Assembly: GCA_902766005.1 (NCBI GenBank)
Contig: CACXCB010000323.1
Span: forward strand, 1-64,000
Length of the DNA stretch: 64,000 bases
Direction of reading: 5' to 3'
Source of the DNA: an uncultured Erysipelotrichaceae bacterium
GTDB taxonomy: Bacteria > Bacillota_I > Bacilli_A > Erysipelotrichales > Erysipelotrichaceae
Position numbers and translations under genes: made by a program. The first letter of the stretch is position 1. Each line of letters opens with the position of its first letter. The notes under the pieces were generated by a model. That model did not search any database. It saw only the letters and a program-made list of their open reading frames with translations, and was not told the DNA's origin. Below are positions 17,746 to 25,132 of the stretch, one piece after another.

Positions 17746-18567
17746 ATGGAAAGAGAATTTAAAGTGGTTGTTGCGGACATCGACCGCACATTGAGAGACA
17801 GGAATACAGAGTTTGGCGAAATCAACCGCAAGGCTTTGATTGAACTGCATAACAGAGGCGTAAAGCTTGGATTAGCATCAGGAAGACCTTTATGGCAAAG
17901 GCTGATGGAACATTATGAAGAGTGGAATTTAGGGTTTCAGTTTGACTTTATCATCGGATTAAACGGTGGCGAGATCTATGACCTGGAAACAGATTCCGTA
18001 CAAAAGCTAAATCTTTTGCAGCCTGAAACAATCAAAAAAATTATCCTTGGCATGGAACCATCCAAATGTAATCCGTTTATCTACAGGGAAGGCTATATGC
18101 TTGCAAGATGGGATGATGAACTCTTACAAGCAAGTGCCAAAAGAAACCAGAATGAATCCCGCACGGTAAAAAATATCGAGGAATTCTGGGAAGAACCGGT
18201 AGGAAAAATCATGTATCGTACATGGACGGTGGAGGAAATGGACAGGGATGTTGTACCGTTAGCTAAATCCATTGAAGATGATATCTTCTTCTCTTTTAAG
18301 ACAAGGGTGGATCTCTTGGAATTCCAGGACCGCCGCAACAACAAAGGAAATGCGGTAAAGGAATATTGTAAACAGCACAACATCGACATGAAAGATGTCA
18401 TGGCATTCGGTGATGCCGAAAATGACATGGAAATGATGGAAATGGCCGGTTACAGCGTATGCTTATGCAATGGCATGGCTGAAAACAAGGCTATTGCTGA
18501 TGCAGTAACAGAATATCCTGCAGGTGAAGACGGATTCGGAAGATGGCTGTTTGAACATTATCTGTAA
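17746..18567 (+). CDS. Cof-type HAD hydrolase
   Basis: 273-residue haloacid dehalogenase superfamily phosphatase of the Cof/YkrA type. Motif I is VVADIDRTLRDRN (both Asp present), motif II is LGLASGRPL, motif IV is MAFGDAENDMEMMEMAGY. The C2-type cap lies between. Such enzymes hydrolyse sugar phosphates, pyridoxal phosphate or nucleotide substrates; the specific one is unknown. I start at MEREF because AAAGGAA precedes it; the frame is open 16 codons upstream. A strong terminator follows. Confidence 0.9.
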   Translation: MEREFKVVVADIDRTLRDRNTEFGEINRKALIELHNRGVKLGLASGRPLWQRLMEHYEEWNLGFQFDFIIGLNGGEIYDLETDSVQKLNLLQPETIKKIILGMEPSKCNPFIYREGYMLARWDDELLQASAKRNQNESRTVKNIEEFWEEPVGKIMYRTWTVEEMDRDVVPLAKSIEDDIFFSFKTRVDLLEFQDRRNNKGNAVKEYCKQHNIDMKDVMAFGDAENDMEMMEMAGYSVCLCNGMAENKAIADAVTEYPAGEDGFGRWLFEHYL

Positions 18568-18596
18568 TATTTGTTAAATCTTTATTATAATCAGAG

Positions 18597-18625
18597 GTTT
18601 TCTGTTGATGCAGAAAACTTTTTTT
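18597..18625 (+). terminator. Terminator of the HAD hydrolase gene
   Basis: Arms GTTTTCTG and CAGAAAAC around TTGATG, followed by seven or more T. Confidence 0.85.
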
Positions 18626-18659
18626 GTTTATAATTTTTGATATTGAAAGGGATATTGTT

Positions 18660-19208
18660 ATGGAGCTTTTACATGGATCACCAACTGATATGACAGGAAG
18701 AGAAGATAGGGAAATACGTACATATGCTTTTTTGGATTCTTTAGGCATATCCTTTGATCGTACAGATCATCCTGATGAACCCGCTACAAGCATGGAAGTG
18801 TGTGCCGAAGTGGATGCTATATTAGATGTACATATCTGTAAAAACCTGTTTCTTTGCAACAGGCAGGAAACCGATTTCTATCTCTTGGTTATGCCCGGTG
18901 ATAAGCCGTTTAAGACAAAGGAGATATCTCATCAATTGGGCATCAGCAGATTATCCTTTGCGAAAGAATGCTACATGGAACAATACCTTGATCTGCATCC
19001 GGGAAGTGTGTCTGTGTTAGGGCTGATAAATGACAAGGATCACAGGGTGACACTATTGCTGGATGAGGATATTCAAAAAGAAGAGATGTTCGGGTGTCAT
19101 CCATGCATGAATACAAGCTCTATCCGTTTTCAGACAAGAGACTTATTTGAAAAGATATTGCCTGCATTACATGTACAACCGGTGCTTGTAAAGCTTGGAA
19201 CAGAATAA
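18660..19208 (+). CDS. proX: Prolyl-tRNA editing protein (YbaK/ProX family)
   Basis: 182-residue YbaK/ProX-type trans-editing protein, which deacylates mischarged aminoacyl-tRNA such as Ala-tRNA(Pro). Family features are SFDRTDHPDEPATSMEV, KNLFLCNRQETDFYLLVMPGDK with the conserved lysine, and SVLGLINDKDHRVTLLLDEDI. The start at 18660 has GAAAGGGATATT upstream; the frame is open 12 codons more. It sits just before a small tRNA cluster on the other strand. Confidence 0.88.
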   Translation: MELLHGSPTDMTGREDREIRTYAFLDSLGISFDRTDHPDEPATSMEVCAEVDAILDVHICKNLFLCNRQETDFYLLVMPGDKPFKTKEISHQLGISRLSFAKECYMEQYLDLHPGSVSVLGLINDKDHRVTLLLDEDIQKEEMFGCHPCMNTSSIRFQTRDLFEKILPALHVQPVLVKLGTE

Positions 19209-19270
19209 AACATGCCAGTCAGGAAGGATTTGCAGAAATGAATATATGATCGTATATCCATCAGATAAAC

Positions 19271-19298
19271 AAAAAACCTCTGTATCATCAGAGGTTTT
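19271..19298 (-). terminator. Terminator of the tRNA-Glu/tRNA-Trp transcript
   Basis: Minus strand: AACCTCTG and CAGAGGTT pair around a 6-nt loop and are followed by a run of T. It lies 15 nt past the 3' end of tRNA-Trp. Confidence 0.85.
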
Positions 19299-19312
19299 AT
19301 TGACCGCAAGTA

Positions 19313-19383
19313 CAGGGGTGGAGAGAATCGAACTCCCATCAGCGGTTTTGGAGACCGATGTACTACCATTGTACGACACCCCT
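19313..19383 (-). tRNA. tRNA-Trp (anticodon CCA)
   Basis: 71 nt on the minus strand. Acceptor AGGGGTG pairs with CACCCCT, discriminator G; the D arm is GTAC-AATGGTA-GTAC; the anticodon loop CTCCAAA gives CCA; the T arm is GGGAG-TTCGATT-CTCTC. The 27:43 pair of the anticodon stem is a T-C mismatch. The 3' CCA is not encoded. Confidence 0.93.
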
Positions 19384-19397
19384 ATAAACACTAAAAA

Positions 19398-19471
19398 TGA
19401 CGTGTACGGGATTCGAACCCGTGAATGCCGCCGTGAAAGGGCGGTGTGTTAAGCCGCTTCACCAACACGCC
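19398..19471 (-). tRNA. tRNA-Glu (anticodon TTC)
   Basis: 74 nt on the minus strand. Acceptor GGCGTGT pairs with ACACGTC (one G-U), discriminator A; anticodon stem CCGCC/GGCGG holds CTTTCAC, anticodon TTC; T arm ACGGG-TTCGAAT-CCCGT. It lies 14 nt upstream of tRNA-Trp in the same transcript. CCA is not encoded. Confidence 0.94.
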
Positions 19472-19485
19472 ATATCAGCCTAAGT

Positions 19486-19514
19486 ATATTATCACGAACA
19501 TTTTGGAATTACAA
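19486..19514 (-). promoter_or_regulatory. Promoter of the tRNA cluster
   Basis: Minus strand -35 TTGTAA and -10 TAATAT separated by 17 nt, 14 nt upstream of tRNA-Glu. Confidence 0.6.
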
Positions 19515-19543
19515 CACTTTTTTTTAAACTTTTTTCGTTTTTT

Positions 19544-19581
19544 CTGACTTTTAATTTAGAATGTGATATATTAATCACATT
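19544..19581 (+). promoter_or_regulatory. Promoter and palindromic operator of metY-metA
   Basis: A -35-like CTGACT and -10 TATATT are 17 nt apart. The -10 lies inside a perfect inverted repeat, AATGTGAT-ATATTA-ATCACATT (19560-19581). A dimeric regulator bound here would block RNA polymerase. The half-sites resemble CRP/FNR-type TGTGA/TCACA, but the spacing is 8 rather than 6, so the regulator is not assigned. Confidence 0.6.
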
Positions 19582-19600
19582 GATGCATGGAGGATAGAAA

Positions 19601-20878
19601 ATGAAGAGAGAAACATTGTGTATCCAGGCGGGATACGAGCCGAAAAACGGCGAATCCAGAATGATGCCAATCGTACAAAGTACAACATTTAAATATGATA
19701 CAAGTGAAGACATGGGAAAACTGTTTGACCTTGAGGCAAGCGGATATTTCTACACAAGATTACAGAATCCTACCAATGACTAGGTTGCCGCAAAGATTGC
19801 CGCATTAGAAGGCGGAACAGCAGGCATGCTGACAAGCAGCGGCCAGGCTGCTACATTCTTCTCCGTATTTAATCTGGCGGGAGCAGGAGATCACGTTATT
19901 TCATCTTCTACAATCTATGGCGGAAGCTATAATTTATTCAACGTCACAATGCGCCGAATGGGCATTGACTTTACCTTTGTTGATCCGGACTGCTCTGATG
20001 AAGAACTCGAAGCTGCATTCAAGCCAAACACGAAATGTGTATTCGGTGAGACCCTTGCAAATCCTGCACTCATCGTATTCGACATTGAGAGATTCGCAAA
20101 AGCTGCACATGCTCATGGCGTGCCGTTAATCATTGATAATACATTTGCAACACCGATCAACTGCCGTCCGATCGAATGGGGTGCAGATATTGTTACCCAT
20201 TCCACCACAAAATATCTGGATGGACATGATGCAACTGTCGGCGGATGTATTGTTGATTCCGGGAAGTTTGACTGGATGGCGCATGCGGACAAGTTTCCGG
20301 GATTGACAACACCGGATGAGTCTTATCATGGAATCACCTATGCGGAAAAATTCGGCCTTGAAGGTGCATTCATCACAAAGGCAACAGCACAGCTGATGAG
20401 AGACCTTGGTTCCATCCAGGCACCAATGAACGCATACTTTTTGAATCTTGGTATCGAATCCCTGGCAGTCAGAATGCAGAGACATTGTGAAAACGGACAG
20501 AAGGTCGCAGAATTCTTGGAAAATCACAAGAATGTTACATGGGTGAATTATCCGGGTCTCAAATCCAACAAGTATTATGAAAGAGCACAAAAATATATGC
20601 CGGATGGAACATGCGGCGTTGTCTCTTTTGGCGTAAAGGGCGGAAGAAAAGCTGCTGAAGAATTCATGAAGCATCTAAAGATTGCCATGATCGCAACACA
20701 CGTGGCAGATGCACATACATGCGTTCTGCACCCTGCATCCTCGACGCATCGCCAGATGACAGATGAGGAGCTGATTGCTGCAGGAGTAGGACCGGATCTG
20801 ATCAGATTGTCTGTCGGTATTGAAAGCATTGATGATATCCTCGAGGATCTCGCACAGGCTTTGCGTTCCATTGACTGA
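19601..20878 (+). pseudogene. metY: O-acetylhomoserine sulfhydrylase-type gene interrupted by in-frame TAG
   Basis: A 426-codon PLP-enzyme frame broken by one TAG at 19781-19783 (codon 61), between QNPTND and VAAKIAALEGG. Both sides are intact and in the same frame, so this is a single substitution, not a frameshift. The rest is well preserved: LTSSGQAATFFSVFNLA, VTHSTTKYLDGHDATVGG with the PLP lysine, and CVLHPASSTHRQMTDEEL. The 60-residue first part alone cannot fold as an enzyme; the part from 19826 has a possible late start but lacks the N-terminal arm. Excellent ribosome binding site GGAGGATAGAAA at 19601. metA follows after 8 nt, so nonsense polarity may affect it. Confidence 0.85.
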
Positions 20879-20886
20879 GGTGGGTG

Positions 20887-21825
20887 ATGCCGATCAAGAT
20901 CCAGAAAGGGCTTCCGGCAAGAGAAACCCTGGAAAAAGAAAACATCTTTGTCATGGATACGGATCGTGCCGAAACACAGGATATTCGTCCGTTACGCATC
21001 ATCATTTTAAATCTGATGCCGACAAAGATAACAACCGAAACACAACTTGCAAGGTTATTGGGGAATACACCTCTGCAGGTGGAACTGGAACTCATGCGTA
21101 CCGATACGCATATCGGTACACATGTCAGCTATGACCATCTGATGACCTTCTATAAAACATTTGCGGAAATCAAAGACCAGATGTTTGACGGCATGATCAT
21201 TACCGGTGCACCTGTAGAACATTTGGAATTCGAAGAAGTGTCCTATTGGCAAGAACTCTGTGAAATCATGGAATGGTCAAAGACCCATGTCTACAGCACA
21301 TTCCACATCTGTTGGGGGGCACAGGCTGCACTGTACTATCACTATGGTGTTCCGAAGATCCCTCTGGATGAAAAGCTGTTTGGCATTTTCGAACACAAGG
21401 TTACCCATCAGAATTCCATCCTGTTTCGTGGTTTTGATGACACATTCCTGACACCGCATTCCCGTCATACGACAATCCGCAAGGAGGATATCCTGAAGGT
21501 AAAGGAACTGAAGATTCTTTCTGAAAGCGATAAGGCAGGCGTGTATGCCATCTCAACCGATGGAGGTTCACAGATTTTTATCACAGGGCACTCTGAGTAT
21601 GATACCTTGACGCTGGATGCCGAATACCGCAGGGACAAGAATGCCGGATTACCGATTCATGTTCCCGAAAACTATTACCCGGATGACGATGATACAAAAA
21701 TGCCGATGAATACATGGCGCTCAGCCGCCAATCTGTTGTATTCCAACTGGCTGAATTATTTTGTCTATCAGGCAACACCATATGATCTGGATACATTGCC
21801 ATCTTTAAAAGAAAGGGGATTATAA
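20887..21825 (+). CDS. metA: Homoserine O-acetyltransferase (MetA)
   Basis: 312-residue MetA-family acyltransferase for the first committed step of methionine synthesis. The catalytic Cys is residue 142 in [10 protein letters not shown], with His and Glu in the [12 protein letters not shown] and later segments. Residue 111 is Glu, in [11 protein letters not shown]; in studied MetA proteins Glu111 selects acetyl-CoA and Gly111 succinyl-CoA. I therefore call it an acetyltransferase although many databases name the family succinyltransferase. GAGGTGGGTG precedes the ATG at 20887; an adjacent GTG at 20884 is less likely. It is cotranscribed with the interrupted metY gene. Confidence 0.92.
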   Translation: MPIKIQKGLPARETLEKENIFVMDTDRAETQDIRPLRIIILNLMPTKITTETQLARLLGNTPLQVELELMRTDTHIGTHVSYDHLMTFYKTFAEIKDQMFDGMIITGAPVEHLEFEEVSYWQELCEIMEWSKTHVYSTFHICWGAQAALYYHYGVPKIPLDEKLFGIFEHKVTHQNSILFRGFDDTFLTPHSRHTTIRKEDILKVKELKILSESDKAGVYAISTDGGSQIFITGHSEYDTLTLDAEYRRDKNAGLPIHVPENYYPDDDDTKMPMNTWRSAANLLYSNWLNYFVYQATPYDLDTLPSLKERGL

Positions 21826-22343
21826 AAAGATACAGAGCTTTCTGTATCTTTTTTGATGATATGGATTGTATCGATATCCGCAAAGGGGATTCTCTGATCA
21901 TCAATTTGTAAAAACTGTTCATGCTCATCGACCGTAAGAACCATGCCGGTAGCAGTCTGATATGTTCCTTCTTTGTGATAGGAATCATTATGTGGATCAT
22001 CGCAGATCACAAAGAAACTGACGGATGCAATGACATGATTGTGATATGCTTTTTTTCTTGTGATTGTCTTCTCTTTTAATTCATTCAGCTGTTCGTTCAG
22101 ATGCCTCAGGCTTTCCTCGTCTTTGTCTTTTTTCACTGTATAGCGGATTTCCTTGGCACTGATTTCTTCGTCAAATCCCCTTAGGGCTGCAAACGGTGCG
22201 AACAGCTTTGCACGCTTGGAAGAAGGCATGTGAGGATGGCGCAATGAGAAATAATCACCTGTATGCGTGCTTTTGCCACGCTGGTAGATTTCCCGATAGG
22301 CAAAATCTTCCGGCATGGGAAGATAACCGATATTTTCACTCAA
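21768..22343 (-). CDS. YolD-like protein
   Basis: 191-residue protein. The segment [23 protein letters not shown] is the hallmark of YolD-like proteins, which are encoded beside Y-family (UvrX/UmuC-like) polymerases in Bacillota and are thought to work with them in damage tolerance. A DUF-type beta-rich C-terminus ([15 protein letters not shown]) follows. The start is TTG, forming a TTGA overlap with the polymerase stop, with GGAGG about 9 nt upstream, so translation is coupled. The 3' end overlaps metA antisense by 58 nt. Confidence 0.85.
   Translation of the reverse strand: MSENIGYLPMPEDFAYREIYQRGKSTHTGDYFSLRHPHMPSSKRAKLFAPFAALRGFDEEISAKEIRYTVKKDKDEESLRHLNEQLNELKEKTITRKKAYHNHVIASVSFFVICDDPHNDSYHKEGTYQTATGMVLTVDEHEQFLQIDDQRIPFADIDTIHIIKKDTESSVSFYNPLSFKDGNVSRSYGVA
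21824..21854 (+). terminator. Terminator of metA
   Basis: GATACAGA and TCTGTATC around GCTT, flanked by A on the left and at least six T on the right. It overlaps the 3' coding end of the minus-strand YolD gene. Confidence 0.8.
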
Positions 22344-23737
22344 GCTTTATGACCTCCGATCTGTTCATTTCTTTCTTTGGCGGTAGCGTTTTCCATCAGG
22401 TTCATGCCTTTCAATACGGCATTGGTACCGTATTTCTTCCGGATGGTTAAAATTGCTTTCTGCATGTTTTTGTTTTTCTCAAGTTCTTCGTAATCCGTAA
22501 AAAAATCCAATTGAAAGATTCCTGTTCCTTTAACGATGTCAGCTGCACAAATGCCCATTTTGCGGATATATAAACGATGATCCACCTTTTGATCAAACAG
22601 ATTCAAAAGGGCGGTGGCAATATAACCGCTGTGGCTTGTCCTGTTGCGGAAACGAACCGTTGCGACTGTATGTTTAGGATGCAATCTTCCATAATAATCC
22701 ATAACCACAGGTCCTTTGTAAGAAGGCACCTTGTCTAAGGATATATGATCATAGCTGACCCAGAAGGAAAAACAACGGGAAGAGATATCTTTTGAAGCCA
22801 TGTTTATGGCGAGATCGTCTGTCATCTCGCGGAAGACAAGACGGGCATCGGTATAGTTGTATGCTCTTGGCAGAACCTGACCGAGGCTTAAGCTGTTGGC
22901 AACAGGTTTGAAGCCCTTGATGTCTTTCATTGTCACCGGCTCAATGCCCCATGCATGATCAATAATGATCTCTGCATTCACGCCGAATTCCTTGTAAAAC
23001 CATTCCTCATCAAATTGGGAAAGGGCAGCTATATCGCCCATTGTATATAAGCCGTGGTGATTGAGTCTTGTGGATATGCCAAGGCCGATCTGCCAGAAAT
23101 CTGTTAAAGGCTGATGATCCCACAACAGGAACTTATAGCTGTCTTCGTTTAACTCGGCAATACGCACGCCATCCTTGTCCGCCTTGCTTTTTTTAGCAAC
23201 AATATCCATTGCCACTTTGGCAAGATACAGATTGGTGCCGATACCGGCAGTAGCAGTAATGCCGGTTTCCGCTAATACATTGCGGATCATTGTTAAAGCC
23301 ATGTAATGGGCAGCATTCATATGCATCTTCTGCGCCTGATCACGATATAAATGCAGATAGGGGGTTACATCGATAAAACACTCATCAATACTGTAGACAT
23401 GAATGTCTTCTTCTGCAACATATCGCAGATAGATGGAATAAATCTCAGCAGAGATTCTTTCGTATTCTGCCATTCGCGGAACAGCAATAATATAATCTAT
23501 TTTGCAGTGATGTTCCCATTCATATTGCCGTATTTTCTGTTTGGCTTCAAAAAGCCGCGGTCTTCCCGGTACGCCGATTGCTTTTAAACTGGGCGATACC
23601 GCAAGGCAGATCGTCTGATCTGATCTGCTTTCATCGGCGACAAGCAGATTTGTCTGCAGGGGATCCAGGTGTCTGTAAACACACTCAACCGATGCATAGT
23701 AGGATTTTAAATCTATACAAATGTATATACGTTCCAT
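22340..23737 (-). CDS. Y-family DNA polymerase (UvrX/UmuC-like)
   Basis: 465-residue translesion polymerase of the ImpB/MucB/SamB family. MERIYICIDLKSYYASVECV supplies the first catalytic Asp, SIDECFIDVT the Asp-Glu pair of the palm, and TATAGIGTNLYLAKVAMD the thumb-side signature. Little-finger region from about 250. I start at the MERIY methionine since homologues begin there; an upstream GTG at 23788, 4 nt after the XRE stop, is a possible coupled alternative. Middle gene of an XRE-polymerase-YolD operon, consistent with an inducible mutagenic repair cassette. Confidence 0.88.
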   Translation of the reverse strand: MERIYICIDLKSYYASVECVYRHLDPLQTNLLVADESRSDQTICLAVSPSLKAIGVPGRPRLFEAKQKIRQYEWEHHCKIDYIIAVPRMAEYERISAEIYSIYLRYVAEEDIHVYSIDECFIDVTPYLHLYRDQAQKMHMNAAHYMALTMIRNVLAETGITATAGIGTNLYLAKVAMDIVAKKSKADKDGVRIAELNEDSYKFLLWDHQPLTDFWQIGLGISTRLNHHGLYTMGDIAALSQFDEEWFYKEFGVNAEIIIDHAWGIEPVTMKDIKGFKPVANSLSLGQVLPRAYNYTDARLVFREMTDDLAINMASKDISSRCFSFWVSYDHISLDKVPSYKGPVVMDYYGRLHPKHTVATVRFRNRTSHSGYIATALLNLFDQKVDHRLYIRKMGICAADIVKGTGIFQLDFFTDYEELEKNKNMQKAILTIRKKYGTNAVLKGMNLMENATAKERNEQIGGHKA

Positions 23738-23791
23738 ATTCTTAAAGGCATGATAAAAAAATCTTTTACAAAGATACATTGTTAACACAGT

Positions 23792-24187
23792 CTATTGCTT
23801 TCCGGCATACTTCCGGTTTTTCTTTTTTGCATCCCAATAGGCTTTCTGCATTGCCTGCATGATTGCATCCATGTCTTCCGGCGCAAGCTGTCCGCCGGCC
23901 CACAATGCTTTGACATCGGATACAAGCTTCCATGCCTGATCCATGGCAGAACTGCCATATTCTTCATAAGCTTTTAAGACGAAAGAAGCATTCTCATCCA
24001 GCAGGATATTTTCATCTATATCCAATACATCTGCCAGCTTCGTATAAGTCTCTTTCTTTTTAGGCAGTCTTTGGCTTGCCTCATAGTTTTGAATGGTGCG
24101 TAAAGAAATGCCGGATCTTTTTGCCAGATCGCTCTGAGACCAGTTTTTGGCTATGCGCGCATTTTTAATCTTTTCGCCAAAGTTCAT
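23792..24187 (-). CDS. XRE-family regulator of the polymerase operon
   Basis: 131-residue regulator. Residues 4-58 form a Cro/CI-type helix-turn-helix (KIKNARIAKNWSQSDLAKRS, then GISLRTIQNYEASQRLP); the C-terminal 70 residues are helical with no LexA-type Ser/Lys peptidase. ATTTATCTCC on the plus strand gives the ribosome binding site GGGAGATAA before the ATG. A large palindrome just upstream is a likely operator for this protein. How damage is sensed is not visible. Confidence 0.83.
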   Translation of the reverse strand: MNFGEKIKNARIAKNWSQSDLAKRSGISLRTIQNYEASQRLPKKKETYTKLADVLDIDENILLDENASFVLKAYEEYGSSAMDQAWKLVSDVKALWAGGQLAPEDMDAIMQAMQKAYWDAKKKNRKYAGKQ

Positions 24188-24200
24188 TTATCTCCCTCTT

Positions 24201-24223
24201 AAGTTGCATAAAATACGCAACTT
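24201..24223 (-). promoter_or_regulatory. Palindromic operator upstream of the XRE operon
   Basis: Two 10-nt arms, AAGTTGCRTA and TAYGCAACTT, flank AAA/TTT; 9 of 10 positions are symmetric. It starts 13 nt upstream of the XRE start codon and covers a T/A-rich -10-like element. Size and symmetry suit an XRE dimer, so autoregulation is likely. Confidence 0.65.
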
Positions 24224-24595
24224 ACAGGAACATATTACACAAAAAAATCCTTTTAGTCAATACAGCCCATCCGTGTGGATGGGTTGTTTCTGAAAATCGG
24301 ACAGTATATTCTGAACGGTTTTTATGGATTCATCCGTATTTAGCAGCAGCTTCATACATAAAGCAACATTTCTGTTTTTTGATCTGTTCATACATTTTTG
24401 TCCATTCCTTTCTTTCGTACATATGAAAGCAGACCGTTTATTGATTCCTTCTCTTTGCTTGAATGGGTTCGCATTTTCTGATTATTATCATAACGATCTC
24501 AAATAACTATCCTTCATGAATAATGTTTCAATGTCAAAAACAGGCAGATAATTTGTTTGACCGGATAGGCAATATAACTCATACTCAGCCTTTTA
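24224..24595. other. Intergenic region with an isolated hairpin
   Basis: I find no credible gene here. A 10-bp hairpin CAGCCCATCC-GTGT-GGATGGGTTG spans 24263-24286, followed by TTTC; no gene ends just upstream of it on the plus strand, so it is an orphan terminator or an RNA element. A 60-codon open frame at 24324 lacks a ribosome binding site and coding character. Confidence 0.5.
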
Positions 24596-24604
24596 TGCTA
24601 GAAT
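24596..24604 (+). promoter_or_regulatory. Extended -10 promoter of the peptide export cassette
   Basis: TG-C-TAGAAT lies 42 nt upstream of a short upstream reading frame and 91 nt upstream of the HlyD-like gene. No clear -35 hexamer is visible. Confidence 0.4.
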
Positions 24605-24646
24605 ATTGACGAAATTATTGAATGAAGCAGAAGGGGATTTCTCCAT

Positions 24647-24694
24647 ATGCTTGAGATGACATTGAAGATCACTGACAATAGAGGGAGAAGATAA
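24647..24694 (+). CDS. Short upstream reading frame before the export cassette
   Basis: 15 codons plus stop, encoding MLEMTLKITDNRGRR. AAGGGGA lies about 9 nt upstream of its ATG, and its TAA ends one base before the start of the HlyD-like gene, whose ribosome binding site GAGGGAGAAG lies inside this frame. The arrangement suits translational coupling. It has no homology I recognise and may be fortuitous. Confidence 0.35.
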   Translation: MLEMTLKITDNRGRR

Positions 24695-24695
24695 T

Positions 24696-25130
24696 ATGGC
24701 ACAAACACAAGAATCAACACTGTTCCGTAAAAAAGCGATGGCACGTATATCATCACCGGAGGATCTGACAAGCTATCTCCGTGTAACAAGTCCCGGTATG
24801 TGGCTGATCCTGGCAGCAGTAATCTGTTTGCTGGCAGGGGTCCTGGCTTGGTCGGCAGTGGGTGTTTTGGAAACAACTGTGGATGCTACTGTTGTTGTAG
24901 ATGACCATACGGCAATCATTGTTGCTGCAGGCGATGGCACTGATACCATTCAGTCAGGCATGCCTTTACGTATTGCATCACAGGATTTTGTTATTGCATC
25001 GGTAGATTATGATGAATATGGCAGGGCAACAGCGCATGCCGAAGTATCATTGCCGGATGGTACATATGATGCAGAAATTGTTATAGATCAAACAAGACCT
25101 ATTGAATTTCTGCTGGAAAGCAGGTCATAG
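24696..25130 (+). CDS. Short HlyD-like secretion protein of a bacteriocin export system
   Basis: 144 residues. SSPEDLTSYLRVTSPGMW followed by a transmembrane helix at about 36-57 is the N-terminus of NHLM-type bacteriocin secretion (HlyD-like membrane fusion) proteins. The usual long coiled coil and lipoyl domain are absent: after the helix only about 85 residues follow, with one beta-rich part (IIVAAGDGTDTIQSGMPLRI). It should sit in the membrane next to the two ABC proteins encoded downstream. The stop is 2 nt before the next gene. Confidence 0.82.
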   Translation: MAQTQESTLFRKKAMARISSPEDLTSYLRVTSPGMWLILAAVICLLAGVLAWSAVGVLETTVDATVVVDDHTAIIVAAGDGTDTIQSGMPLRIASQDFVIASVDYDEYGRATAHAEVSLPDGTYDAEIVIDQTRPIEFLLESRS

Positions 25131-25132
25131 AA

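Noticed and set aside
19195-19452. Open frame covering the tRNA cluster
   Set aside because: It is the antisense reading of tRNA-Trp and tRNA-Glu.
24324-24506. 60-codon open frame in the gap before the export cassette, containing MKADRLL, as at the start of WYL-type regulators
   Set aside because: No ribosome binding site, Phe-rich unlikely composition, and the similarity stops after seven residues; too little to call a gene or a remnant.
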